DNA of 64,000 bases from Theocolax elegans (Eukaryota > Arthropoda > Insecta > Hymenoptera > Cerocephalidae): the NCBI GenBank assembly GCA_026168455.1, contig CM047425.1, forward strand, positions 97,653,580 to 97,717,579, in the 5' to 3' direction. Positions within the stretch are counted from its first letter, which is position 1. Each line of letters starts with the position of its first letter. This document shows, piece after piece, positions 36,791 to 48,628 of this stretch. The notes under the pieces were generated by a model. It did not search any database, was not told where the DNA came from, and saw only the letters and a list, made by a program, of their open reading frames with translations. The position numbers were made by a program, and so were the translations under genes.

Positions 36791-39689
36791 GTTTCATGTG
36801 ACTTAAACTTTGTTTAATTTCATAGATATCGTATTTTATTTTGTTTTATCTCTATTTTTATTTCATTTTTAAAAAGTATTCGACGAAATGATGCGGACGA
36901 ATACTTACCTAACTCTGCTTGAATTATACGAGTAACTCGATGTATATGAGGTATTTTGAACTGTGAGAGTATACAATAATTCGAATACTCGACGCGAACT
37001 CGGTGGAAAAAGTCGACTGATGTCAATAAACGAATAAATGTATATGTCTGTACTAATGTGTCTGTGAGAGTTTTTTTTTATTTCAACGAAACAATATAGT
37101 CCCATTACATAAATCATCATCATTTTTTAAATTTATATTCTTGAAAAAACATCCTGTCTTATCTATATACAGCTACAATATAACCCATAATAACGTGTCA
37201 AATTTTCGTTTAAATCGATCGGTAGTCAAGATTATATGGGAAACTGTATCACGCAAAACTGTACCCTAGCATATTGTGTATATGTGGAGAGCGTATATAT
37301 ATACGAGATACACCAAACGATAAGACCGAGTCGCATTATATAATGGACATACACGTGGTATACGCCCCGTAATCGAAGCAAACCCTTAGATTCCCTGGTG
37401 CAACTTGCTTTTTCTATAGAAAATAGGGTGCTTGCTTTGCTTCTGCGTTATGGGCACAGGTCCACGCTATGACACCTCGTGCCGATATCGAAAGATAACG
37501 GGTTTCTTTTTTTCGTTAACGATTTTTTTCTATCCTTCTATTTTTTTTCCGTGGGAAGATTTTCCGATGCGAATAATTTATTTGACCAAATCGATTACGT
37601 TTAAATTTTTAGTAACAAATTGATGTTAATTACATTATAGTTATATCAAGTATATCGAATCGTTAACAAATATGATATATGTAACAGTAATTACCATCAA
37701 TGATGGCAGATATTGACACCTGATGTGTTTCTTTCTCTGGGATGTAATTATAAACTTTATATCATGGTATTGAATACGGTTCTAGACTAAAGTTTAGTTT
37801 TTTATCTTAAAATCTTAAGCAAGGCTTATTATTATTCTTAATTTTATTAATTTTCATGACACTGATTATCTTTAAAAATTTATAAATTCATTAAACTATA
37901 TACTGGTGGAAATTGATAAAAAATGTTCCCAGTTTCTTCCTTGCGATAGAACGCTTTTTCTCCACTGTTTTGGCTCATTTATTAAAAAAAAACAGCTGTT
38001 ACACAACACTTGTCAATTTACAAGTCACTTTTAACTTTGGAAACGTCAAAAAAAAAGAACAAGCTATTAAAAATGAAATATAAATGTTTTTGGCATATTA
38101 AATTCCGATATTACTAACTCGAACGTATCTTTAAAAGATTATTGCAAAAGCGAAAATATAATAAACAATTAATGATAGCGTGACAGATCTAGTATTATGG
38201 TGAATTCAGACATAAATATTGAAAGGTCAATTAAGATAAATTCGGGGTTATGCTGATTCTGTGAAAAAATGCATTTCATTTAAGCTATTAAGAGACTATA
38301 TGTAATAACTATTTCCTAGCAAAGTGACCCATTTGAAATATACTGATTTCGACTGGGATGATTTCAGTGACTTACTCTACTGAAAAGCTTCTTACATTCA
38401 ACGTAAAAAACAGTAAATGTGAAAACAAAAATAATTCTTTCCCTCGAATACCCACTTTATTAAATTGAACGACACTCCCAAGGAAATGAATAGCAATAAA
38501 AAAGCCCCGAATCCGTGGCATATATAAACAATTAAGTACAACGAGCGATAAATTTCCAGTTAAGTGACCACACTCGAAACCCATACCTGAAAAGCAAAAA
38601 TCAAATATACAATAGGTAGAAAGGAGGATTAAAAAAAAAAATAAAGGAAACACGGTGTAGAAGCAAAGGAGGAAGAAAAAGAAACCCCGTTCTCAACACG
38701 ATAGGTGATTATCCTTAAAAATTGACTTTATCTCAGGAGAGAACGAGGACTATTCGTGTACACGATAATATAACGAGTCACGCCCTCCGGGCATTGTCGC
38801 ACAGTATGAGAAACGCTTGACTTCTATATATGACTCAGATTGTAGGGTGAATTTCTCGGTAGTTTGGGAGCATTGTCGGCCGATAAATGACGGGGGGAGG
38901 CGCTGCGGCTCTCAATAATGAATCCCATCCCTGAGAAGATTTTGAATTACAGAGCGTATCCCGTCGCGTTAAGACACCCCCCGTAGTCCAGGTACCTATA
39001 TATACCTTTATTTACACTCGACCGAACGATCTTATCGACGCGGCCACCCAATCCTGGGTAAATACACTTCGCGAGTTGCATATACATATGTAGGGCAGAT
39101 TTATATTGGCTAAGCCAGTTCACATACCTATATATACACGAGTGTTTAACCTTGGCTAATCATCTACTTCGTTAGTGCAAGACACACAGTCTTGGTAGTC
39201 GTAATAATTGTCGTTGGTCGAGACGCAAAAGAATAAATGTGCGGATGGTTATTTTTGTGTATACGGTTCTCTGCACTCGTACGGCTCCCTAGTGGCAGTT
39301 GAACGATGAGACCGGATTTTTCGTACATACGTATCTACACACACACACACACGCACATACACACATATATATGTATACACGTTTCTTATTGACTTAACAA
39401 TCGTCCTAGTTTCTAAAAGAGAATCATGTAGAATATGCGAATTCGCTAGTTGATTTTTCGGATAATTTAGGGATTGAATTCATTTGATTAATTAGTATGT
39501 ACATACATGTATGTGCAGGTTGTTGCATAACGTTACGTTTTATACATTCAAATCAACCTATTCGCAAAAACTGGTTCTCGTGAGAAAATAGGTTTTTTTA
39601 GTTTTATTTTATATAATAATAGTTTTTGAGATTAGCCGTAATTTTACAATTTAAAATAGCACTATATATATTTTTCCTCCCTTAAGAGG
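36791..39689. other. Gene-free stretch
   Basis: Mixed AT-rich sequence with CpG-containing patches at about 37,310-37,390 and 38,740-39,080. A CA repeat lies at about 39,338-39,365. No gene recognised. Confidence 0.45.
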
Positions 39690-40242
39690 ACGCCGGAGCT
39701 AGTGATTTTATGAACATGTAGGAGTCATCGTTTTAATTTTTATTAATAACTAAACCAGTTTTGGGGAATTGCTCGGTTTTTCGGAATCAGGTCCTCATTC
39801 TATGTACTAATATAAATAATCTATCAAATTTTGGTGCAAATTCATTCAGTATTTACGAAGAATAGTGCAAAGCTGTAATTCACAATAATCATGTTATATT
39901 GCATCAAAATTGCAATGAATTTGCACCAAAATTTGACAAGTTACTTATAGTACTGTATAGAATGGGGCTTTGGTCCCAATATTCCCCAAAAACTGGTTTA
40001 GTTATTGATAAAAATTAAAAACGATACTAGTCAGGCTTATTCAAATTATGTTGCATAAAAATTACAGTTTCGCACTATTCTTCGTAAATACTCAATTAAT
40101 TAACACCAAAATTTGACAGAAAGCTTATATTATTATGTAAAATGGTGCCTTAATGCCAAAATTCCTCATATACTTTTTTAGTTATTGATAAAAATTAAAA
40201 ACGGTAATTCCTATAAGACGATAAAATCGCTAGCTTTGACGT
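39690..40242. mobile_element. 0.55-kb inverted-repeat element with a duplicated internal arm
   Basis: The left terminus ACGCCGGAGCTAGTGATTTT pairs with the right terminus AAAATCGCTAGCTTTGACGT. Both arms continue inward through TAATTTTTATTAATAACTAA / TTAGTTATTGATAAAAATTA. The latter motif appears twice on the right (ending at about 40,020 and 40,200), each time after a CACCAAAATTTGACA segment that pairs with TCAAATTTTGGTGCAAATTC on the left. The element thus has one left arm and two right-arm copies. No transposase ORF. Ends are approximate and no clear target-site duplication is seen. Confidence 0.7.
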
Positions 40243-41660
40243 TATTATTATCAATAATTGATTTTTTCATTTACAACCGTTAATAAAATAATATTCTTAT
40301 TTATGCCAATTAATTGTAACGTAGTCGGTCACATAGAACATTGCGCAATAAATTGGGAAAAATACGCGTCAATATTCTTCCTGTTTTAATTGTTTTCTCA
40401 TTGAAGGTTTACATGATTTGTTTTTCCGCAAACATCAATGTATAGTATAGATCATTACCACCTTGTATTTTTGAAAGACTATTCCGTTTTAACTATTCAT
40501 TTTGTAGATTTTTATTTACTGCATTAAAAGGTGAAACACATATTTTGCTTATTAATTATTTATATTCTGTAATTATTTACGCCCTTAAAATTATTAATTT
40601 ACTTAAAAAATGGACATCGTACAAATTTTTTTATAAACAAAAAAATTAATTTTTGGAAAAATGGTTTACGTCAGGCCCTCATGCATCTGACATCCCGTTA
40701 AAAATTAAGTATCTCACAATTTTCTTGTTTTTTACCGATTTGCTGTATCATCGTAGATAGTAAGATACTTGATAACTGGAAAATTTATATGAAATTATAT
40801 GTGTAAATACACAAAATGCTTAATTGATAGTCTCCCTATATATGGATAAACATGTAGTCAATATTTAAGGTCATCATTTAAAGCGGAAGCATACCATTTA
40901 TGTAATTATGAATAATGTCGTAAAGACTAAATAAATGGAGTATTCTAATTAGGATATACGAAATTTAATTATACAGGATATCGATGTAGAACAAACGTAA
41001 TGATCATATAATGTATATGTAGTTTTTTAAACCACACAGTATTTTATATAAAATTGTACAATGACTTTGAAATAAATTTTATTCGACAATGACTTCAATT
41101 TTTTGTATCATTATGTAATATACTAAGATGTGTAAATTTGACGATGGGTATTCGTTAATTACAATCATTTAATTGTAAAGACACACTAAGCAAAGAACTT
41201 TTCGATTAAAATTCTGTTAAAAATTACTATATTGTTTAGTATTGAAAATACAAAGTGTCAAAATATAATAATTACAATGTAATTTACGATAATTATATCT
41301 AAAAATATTTTTTTTTGGTACATCATTTTTTCCTCAGTATAGAGTTTAAGACAAAGTAAAACCGCTATTTTTTATAAAATAGACTTTTTCTCTTCATTTA
41401 TAGCATTTAGCAAAAATTATTTGTTTTTTATGTTACGATCATACAGAGAAAAATTGTAGAGTATCACATCATTGTTTTCAGAAAAATAATTCGAATCAAA
41501 ATGAAATATTGCTTGTTAATTTTATGATTACATCGTGTATACGCTCAATTATTACAATAACTTTGTGCTTGTTAATTATGAATAATTACATAACCGCTTG
41601 CTATCATCGTAAATATGAAAATGTTTATAGAATTATATTCAAAGTAATACACATTAATTC
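40243..41660. other. Gene-free AT-rich stretch
   Basis: I recognise no gene, RNA gene or clear repeat. Confidence 0.4.
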
Positions 41661-41797
41661 TTGAGGTATTACATTTTAATTGTTTACTTTCATTATTAAT
41701 TAATTATGTTATTCTAATCGTTATTCTAAACAGGCATTGATTAGAATAACATAATTAATTAATAATGAAAGTAAGGAATTAAAATGTAATACCTCAA
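41661..41797. repeat. Long hairpin: 59-bp inverted repeat around a 19-base loop
   Basis: The left arm 41,661-41,719 (TTGAGGTATTACATTTTAAT...) and right arm 41,739-41,797 pair at 57 of 59 positions; the two mismatches are adjacent. A transcript would form a near-perfect 59-bp hairpin. It lies about 360 bp upstream of the odorant-binding protein start codon. It may be a young MITE or a hairpin-RNA locus; no TA or TTAA duplication is clear. Confidence 0.9.
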
Positions 41798-42062
41798 AAA
41801 TATATGTATATATATTACATACTACAGTTGTAGCAAACAATGTTGTTACCAAAGGAACGCTAAACAAAGTTGAATGAATCAGATTTTGGTAAGCTATTGT
41901 TAATTAGGATTTTCATCCAGATAAAATGAGTGTATAATACTTAATTATTAAATTTGTCGTTGTCGCATTACAAGTAATAATAATAGCTTAGTACCTATTC
42001 TCCCACTTCCTTAATTCGATTCTTTGAATACAGTATATGATTCATGCATCACGGTTAGACGT

Positions 42063-42070
42063 TATAAAAG
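42063..42070 (+). promoter_or_regulatory. TATA box of the odorant-binding protein gene
   Basis: TATAAAAG lies 96 bp upstream of the ATG. An initiator-like TTCAGAC at 42,094-42,100 lies about 30 bp downstream, at the right spacing, which predicts a 5' UTR of roughly 60 nt. A second initiator-like TCAGTT lies at 42,124-42,129. Confidence 0.6.
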
Positions 42071-42158
42071 ACTGATGATTTTAATGAATAGTGTTCAGAC
42101 TTACGTTGGATCTCGTAGTTTCATCAGTTTCAAATACACTTCATTCAAATTCTTCATC

Positions 42159-43621
42159 ATGAAGACCATTGTCTTTATCGTTGCCTTGTGCTTAGTGTCT
42201 GCATACGCGGTACGTAATATTTATATTCCATAAATATATATCAGTTATTTTGTTTTAATTTTGCTACATAAGTTATCAAAGACCGTTGTTATGTAAATTA
42301 GTTATGTTCAAGTCAGAGATCGACAAGTATTCGTCGAATCCTTTTCTTCGAATTCTGTTAAAAAATATAGTATCATTTTTTTTATATTTTTAATCGTTTT
42401 ACACAAAATTCAAAAAAAGTATTCGTACAAAAAATGGTATCTAGTTTCAATAGTTCTTAAATGGTAATCTTTGAAATTAACGATGAGAACTCAAAATACC
42501 ACATAATTTAGTTATATGAAATTTAATTGTTTTATTACATTTAATAAAATGGATACGTGATTTTAAATTTTGTTTAGGTTGAATTAACGGAAGAACAAAA
42601 ACAGATGATAAGACCTCATGAGCTCGCTTGTATGTCCGAAGTTGGTGTTACGGATGGTAAGATATATAAAAAATATTTTGAGTAAAACACAACTTTATTA
42701 TTTTTTAAATCTGAAACAATAAAGGCAATTGTAAGAAATCGTAATTGGCATAATATTAAAATTCGTGTACTATTAGACACAAATAATATTAAACACAATT
42801 TCGGATAGAGAAAATAATACGTTGAAGCTTCGTAGATGTAAAATGTATGTTATTACACTTTGCTCATCACAAAATGAGATAACTGTAGTAACGAATTCTA
42901 TTATTTAAAAAAAACAATTATTAATGAATTAATATTAAAGTTGAGATTTTTTTAAATGTTTCAGCCGAATTAGACGAAGCAAGGGCAAATGGCGTAGACA
43001 ATCTTAGTGATAAAATAAAATGCTTCACTGCGTGCATGCTTAAAAGGATCGGTTTTGTAAGCTTTTTAAAATTTTTGCATTAGAATTCTAAATAAAAAGC
43101 GCCAAACTTAGAAAAACGTTCTATTTTTTTATTTAGATGACGGAGGATGGAAAGTTTGACGAAGATATGTCCCGTGGCATGCTAGCAGATCACGTACCAG
43201 AAGACATATTAAACACAGCAATGGATGAGTGCAGAAACGAAGGTGAGAAACTTATCTTAACTTGACAATTTAATTGGAAAAGAAACAAGATACACTAGGA
43301 AAATTATATATTAAAAATGTTGAATTTATATATGTATATAAATATAAATATAAGAGCAATGGAAGTTTATCTCTATGGTACTATAATATATGTAATAATT
43401 TTTAATATACCATTTTTCTGAGTGTATATAAGCACATTTTGCTCCATAAAGACATTGTTTAATTCCTACGGAGTAAATTGCGCCGTTTCTCTATAATGTC
43501 ACAATAATTTAAATGTATTCGAAAAATTAAATTAATGCAATTTGTTTCAGCTGGGGATAACGATTGTGAAACTGCAGGGAAACTTGTATTATGTTTCATG
43601 AAACACAAGGCAGCTATATGA
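42159..43621 (+). CDS. Classic odorant-binding protein (PBP/GOBP family)
   Basis: Five coding exons (42159-42209, 42578-42656, 42965-43056, 43137-43242, 43551-43621) total 399 nt and encode 132 aa. The signal peptide MKTIVFIVALCLVSAYA is encoded exactly by exon 1, so the mature protein starts VELTEEQKQMIRPHELACMS. Six cysteines show the classic OBP spacing C-X27-C-X3-C-X38-C-X8-C-X8-C (KCFTAC, DECRNE, DNDCET, LVLCFM). Members are secreted, fold into six helices with three disulfides, and carry hydrophobic odours or pheromones in sensillum lymph; some act outside olfaction. An in-frame upstream ATG at 42024 is rejected as start because it would bury the signal peptide and precedes the TATA box. 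AATAAA overlaps the stop codon (43621-43626) and recurs at 43625. The gene stands alone in a large gene-poor region; I cannot assign an orthologue number. Confidence 0.95.
43293..43424. mobile_element. Small TA-flanked MITE in the last OBP intron
   Basis: TA-CACTAGGAAAATTATATATT at the left and ATACCATTTTTCTGAGTG-TA at the right are imperfect inverted repeats, flanked by TA on both sides, as in Tc1/mariner-type elements. The 132-bp element has no coding capacity. It lies wholly inside intron 4 (43,243-43,550), 50 bp from the donor. Confidence 0.65.
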
Positions 43622-43792
43622 ATAAATAAATTTTACTTGTTTTCGTTATTTATATGCGCTTAAATGTTTTTAAATATGTACGAAAATATGTTATACAATT
43701 ATTATATGTGCTATATAATAATGCTTGTATATCTATGAAAAAGAAACATTGCACTAAAAAATACAAAGATGAAACGTTATTTAATATATATA

Positions 43793-44024
43793 CACTGAGA
43801 AAAATTTTTTAGTAATAATTATTATTTTGATGGTAAACGGAAGACAGACTTGCACAGTTTAAAAATTGCTATTAATAATGGTAAAAATTGCCATTATTAA
43901 TAGTAATTTTTCCTCAATGGTGGCAATTTTTACTATTACTAATAGCAATTTTTATAATTGTGCAAGTTTGTTCTGCGTCTACCATTAAAATATAGTAATT
44001 TATACTAGCAAATTTTTCTCAGTG
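43793..44024. mobile_element. Palindromic TA-flanked MITE downstream of OBP
   Basis: The left end CACTGAGAAAAATTTTTTAG and right end CAAATTTTTCTCAGTG are inverted repeats flanked by TA (43,791-43,792 and 44,025-44,026). The arms pair over nearly the full length, about 115 bp each, including ACTTGCACA / TGTGCAAGT and AAAATTGCTATTA / TAATAGCAATTTT. The ends resemble those of the MITE at 43,293, so both may belong to one family of Tc1/mariner-like MITEs. Confidence 0.85.
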
Positions 44025-45498
44025 TAGCAGTTTGATAGTTGATCCATCACGATTAATATGTTTTTTATACATACCTGTACATAATAGACAAATAATATAA
44101 AAATTGCTAAGAATTAAAGGAGTGAGTAATTTGTTCTATCCGATATATAAACGTAAATTTCATCATATGTATGTATTAAAATATCTTTTTATTGTCTCGA
44201 ATAAATCTGCCAAACCCACACTTAGTATTTATATATATGTATGTATACACGTTACCAAAAAATTCTTACATATTTCCAAGCGAAAATTTTGCTTTCCTAT
44301 CTATATAAACAACGTGCATTATTATCATCGCGTATATATCTCTGCGTTTCCGCTCGCATATACACGTAGACACATATACAGGATAGATGTATATTTTTTC
44401 TCTATCCCGGTCTCGGTTTCAAAGGCTTTGCGCGACAAGCGCATCAATGCGGACACGTTTACAGTACGAGAAGTGGGCAAACACGCAAATGCAATAGCTG
44501 CTCTGTACCTAACGTTTCGCGAATTACGCGCGGAACCAGTGATGCGCGGTAAAAACGCTTAAAATGCTTATGTCGCGCTTACCTACGGTACAATGCACAT
44601 ACAGCGTTAAAATACCATGTACAAACATTTTTTTTTCTCTCTCTTGCCACTTTTTTCCTTTGCTCATTGCTACTCTTTTCATACAATACTCTCAAATCTT
44701 CTAAAGCGTGGATTTCCAGTTCTCTCTTTCTCCCCCACCCCCCACGTGTCCTCTCTCGCTGTCTCTCTTTTAATTTTTTTCCCTGTTTTTGCTCGGTAAA
44801 GAGACGCATCTCTTTTTTTCTGATGAAAATATACGTATGGTTGATGTGAAATGCTACATAAAGACGAGAAGGGTTGATGTATAGAAGTGTCACGAATACC
44901 TACATGTGGGTATTAACCGAATTACCTTACGGTTTGATGAGTTTGTATCTGAAAAATTATTTTGAATACTTAATCCATAGAGATTTATTGTTTAAATATT
45001 GCAGTAGTAAATAAATTATAGATACAGATGTATATTTAATTTTTCTGATGTCAAATAGTTTACACGTGTATATAATAGAATCGACGACAATATAATTATT
45101 TACATAACATATTTTTCTTTAATTACTCGTGAAATGCAGGTAAAGATCAGATGAGATAATTACTTTAACGTATAGGCCTGGTAAGTTAAACAGACGGAGA
45201 AGAAGCAAAAGGAAGACCGAGGGGAGAACAAGTCGCAAGCACTTGACGGTCGCCTTTCATGTCTTGCGCGTGCTTAATTGTCAAGCATTCAGCTCGAACT
45301 ATATCCTGCGGTGAGAAGTGAAGCCCGAAAGGAGTAGACGAAGGTGTTAAAAGAAGGGTGCAGTCATTAAATTATTCCGGGATGTAAGCATCGTGTTGTT
45401 CTTTCCTTCAGATCTTGCGCTACTATGCATACGTACGTTCCTTCAATATCCCTTCATCCTGCAAACATTGTCCTTTTAATAATATATACGATTGTTTT
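44025..45498. other. Gene-free stretch with a CpG-containing patch
   Basis: A GC-richer patch at about 44,400-44,580 contains the end of an open frame of 152 codons (44,104-44,562). It lacks family resemblance and its first half reads AT-rich sequence, so I do not call it. Another GC-richer patch lies at 45,185-45,420. Confidence 0.4.
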
Positions 45499-47063
45499 AT
45501 ATATATATATTTTTTTTATAATACATACTTGTATAATTATTATAAAATACTTACGGACCTGATTTTTTTATTATTATTTTAGAACTATTGATTTTGAAAG
45601 ATTTGATTGTGATTGTCTCAATTTATATTAGAATGAATGAAGAAATTGCATCGAGTTTACGCATTTATAACATTAATGAAAAACAATTTTATACGTACAT
45701 CAAAAATCCATTCTATTAATACAGTATATTTATATTTTTAAACATCATTTACTAACAAAAATAGATTAATATATAAATTACTTTATAGAAACATTAACAG
45801 TAAAGAAAAGAAAAATTTTTTTTATAAATAGTACATTAATCGTCGCATTCTTCGCAAAAATAACTACCATTCCTTTGTATGGTGAACAATTTTCATGAGA
45901 CCACTTTTTACACTTTACAAAAAAAGTTGTAATAAATTGCTTTAAAAAGAAAAAACTCAAATTTGTGTATTCCGGGCAAAATGGCCATATGACCGTCTTG
46001 CCCGGACCATCTTGCCCGGAATGGATATAATGAATTTTTTTTTAAAAATTAGTAAAAACAAAATTAATATGGGCTCTAACCTGTGTCTTTTTTTAAAACT
46101 AGTTAAATATATAGCCTGACAATATTTATTTATTAATTTAATAATTTGTGTGAAAAATAAGTTTACTTTCTTACCTTGATAACATCGTAAGGATTCAGAA
46201 CAAAAATCAATATTTATGTTTTTCGATATTTGTGAGAATTGTAATTCAGTATAATAAATTTACAGGAATTAGTTACAATATTACAATATTAACTCTGATC
46301 GTACACATTTGTTCCTTGCCCAACCTAAAAAATAAGTTTACAAAATTGTAATTTCAATATTCAGAATTTGTGCTTACTAAAATAGATATTTCCTTTGAGG
46401 TTTTCTTTCTTTTTAATAAATTAAACCCATTAGGTGTTCAAGATTTATACTTTATGACCTAATATCTGACCACCTATTATAAAAAGATAAGTTGTTCAGC
46501 ACAGGAAGGTATACGTAGGCGTTATTTATAAAATAAATATACTTATAGTATACTAAAATGAAATAATCAAGGTTTTCATTCGATATGTATAAAATTTGAA
46601 CTAAGCCATAGTTTTTTTAATTTTTATTATGGTTTTACTATACTATGGTTATGGTCAACTATATGGGCGCAAGGAACTTTAAATATTTCAGTAATTTTTT
46701 ATTATAATAAAGTCTATCACAGGTTTTTTTTTATTTTTCTATAAGAAAATTCTTATCATTAAATAAAACTCTTTAATTTTCAAATATAATTGCATATAAT
46801 ATTTCATACAATCTGATTTTATGCTATTAGGGTAACCCAATATTCTTACATGTACCAATTTATACGTAGCAACTTAAAAACTTTAAATACTCGATTTCAA
46901 CTAAAAACGTTACCAAGTCATTAAACGTATAACTTCCTTAAATAAGTAATATAATTTTCTAACGTGAAATTCAATTAATCCTAACAATATTATTCAAATT
47001 GTTTATATTTTGAACTAATTCAATATGAACGATTATTGAATAAAAAAATTGCTTTAAAAACAT
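45499..47063. repeat. Shuffled duplication, copy 1 (blocks A-B-C-D)
   Basis: Block A 45,499-45,725, B 45,726-46,145, C 46,146-46,228 (unique) and D 46,229-47,063. A, B and D recur nearly identically at 47,146-48,628 but in the order B-A-D. Block B contains ATTCCGGGCAA (45,969) and TTGCCCGGAAT (about 46,011), a perfect 11-bp inverted pair, with TTGCCCGGA also at 45,998. No protein-coding gene is evident in any block. Confidence 0.9.
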
Positions 47064-47145
47064 TTCGAGGCCTTCAAAAATGCCCGGGCAAAACGGACAC
47101 CCTCAGGAAAATCGATAAAAATTGGTCAAATAAGGAATTTTGAAC

Positions 47146-48628
47146 ATATTTATATTTTAAACATCATTTACTAACAAAAATAGATTAATATATAAATTAC
47201 TTTTATAGAAACATTAACAGTAAAGAAAAGAAAAATTTTTTTATAAATAGTACATTAATCGTCGCATTCTTCGCAAAAATAACTACCATTCCTTTGTATG
47301 GTGAACAATTTTCATGAGACCACTTTTTACACTTTACAAAAAAAGTTGTAATAAATTGCTTTAAAAAGAAAAAACTCAAATTTGTGTATTCCGGGCAAAA
47401 TGGCCATATGACCGTCTTGCCCGGACCATCTTGCCCGGAATGGATATAATGAATTTTTTTTAAAAATTAGTAAAAACAAAATTAATATGGGCTCTAACCT
47501 GTGTCTTTTTTTAAAACTAGTTAAATATAATAGCCTGACAATATTTATTTATTAATTTAATAATATATATATATTTTTTTTATAATACATACTTGTATAA
47601 TTATTATAAATACTTACGGACCTGATTTTTTTATTATTATTTTAGAACTATTGATTTTGAAAGATTTGATTGTGATTGTCTCAATTTATATTAGAATGAA
47701 TGAAGAAATTGCATCGAGTTTACGCATTTATAACATTAATGAAAAACAATTTTATACGTACATCAAAAATCCATTCTATTAATACAGTTAATTTTGTGAG
47801 AATTGTAATTCAGTATAATAAATTTACAGGAATTAGTTACAATATTACAATATTAACTCTGATCGTACACATTTGTTCCTTGCCCAACCTAAAAAATAAG
47901 TTTACAAAATTGTAATTTCAATATTCAGAATTTGTGCTTACTAAAATAGATATTTCCTTTGAGGTTTTCTTTCTTTTTTAATAAATTAAACCCATTAGGT
48001 GTTCAAGATTTATACTTTATGACCTAATATCTGACCACCTATTATAAAAAGATAAGTTGTTCAGCACAGGAAGGTATACGTAGGCGTTATTTATAAAATA
48101 AATATACTTATAGTATACTAAAATGAAATAATCAAGGTTTTCATTCGATATGTATAAAATTTGAACTAAGCCATAGTTTTTTTAATTTTTATTATGGTTT
48201 TACTATACTATGGTTATGGTCAACTATATGGGCGCAAGGAACTTTAAATATTTCAGTAATTTTTTATTATAATAAAGTCTATCACAGGTTTTTTTTTATT
48301 TTTCTATAAGAAAATTCTTATCATTAAATAAAACTCTTTAATTTTCAAATATAATTGCATATAATATTTCATACAATCTGATTTTATGCTATTAGGGTAA
48401 CCCAATATTCTTACATGTACCAATTTATACGTAGCAACTTAAAAACTTTAAATACTCGATTTCAACTAAAAACGTTACCAAGTCATTAAACGTATAACTT
48501 CCTTAAATAAGTAATATAATTTTCTAACGTGAAATTCAATTAATCCTAACAATATTATTCAAATTGTTTATATTTTGAACTAATTCAATATGAACGATTA
48601 TTGAATAAAAAAATTGCTTTAAAAACAT
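47146..48628. repeat. Shuffled duplication, copy 2 (blocks B'-A'-D')
   Basis: B' 47,146-47,564, A' 47,565-47,789 and D' 47,793-48,628 match the blocks at 45.5-47.1 kb in the same orientation. The differences I noticed are mostly one-base length changes in homopolymers. The 82-bp linker at 47,064-47,145 contains GCCCGGGCAAAACGG, similar to the CCGGGCAAAATGG of block B. Confidence 0.9.

Noticed and set aside
42024..42158. Upstream in-frame ATG as start of the OBP
   Set aside because: It precedes the TATA box and would put 45 residues before a textbook signal peptide; the ATG at 42159 is preferred.
44104..44562. 152-codon open frame downstream of the OBP gene
   Set aside because: First half translates AT-rich low-complexity DNA; no signal peptide, domain or family resemblance; the GC-richer end is open on its own composition.
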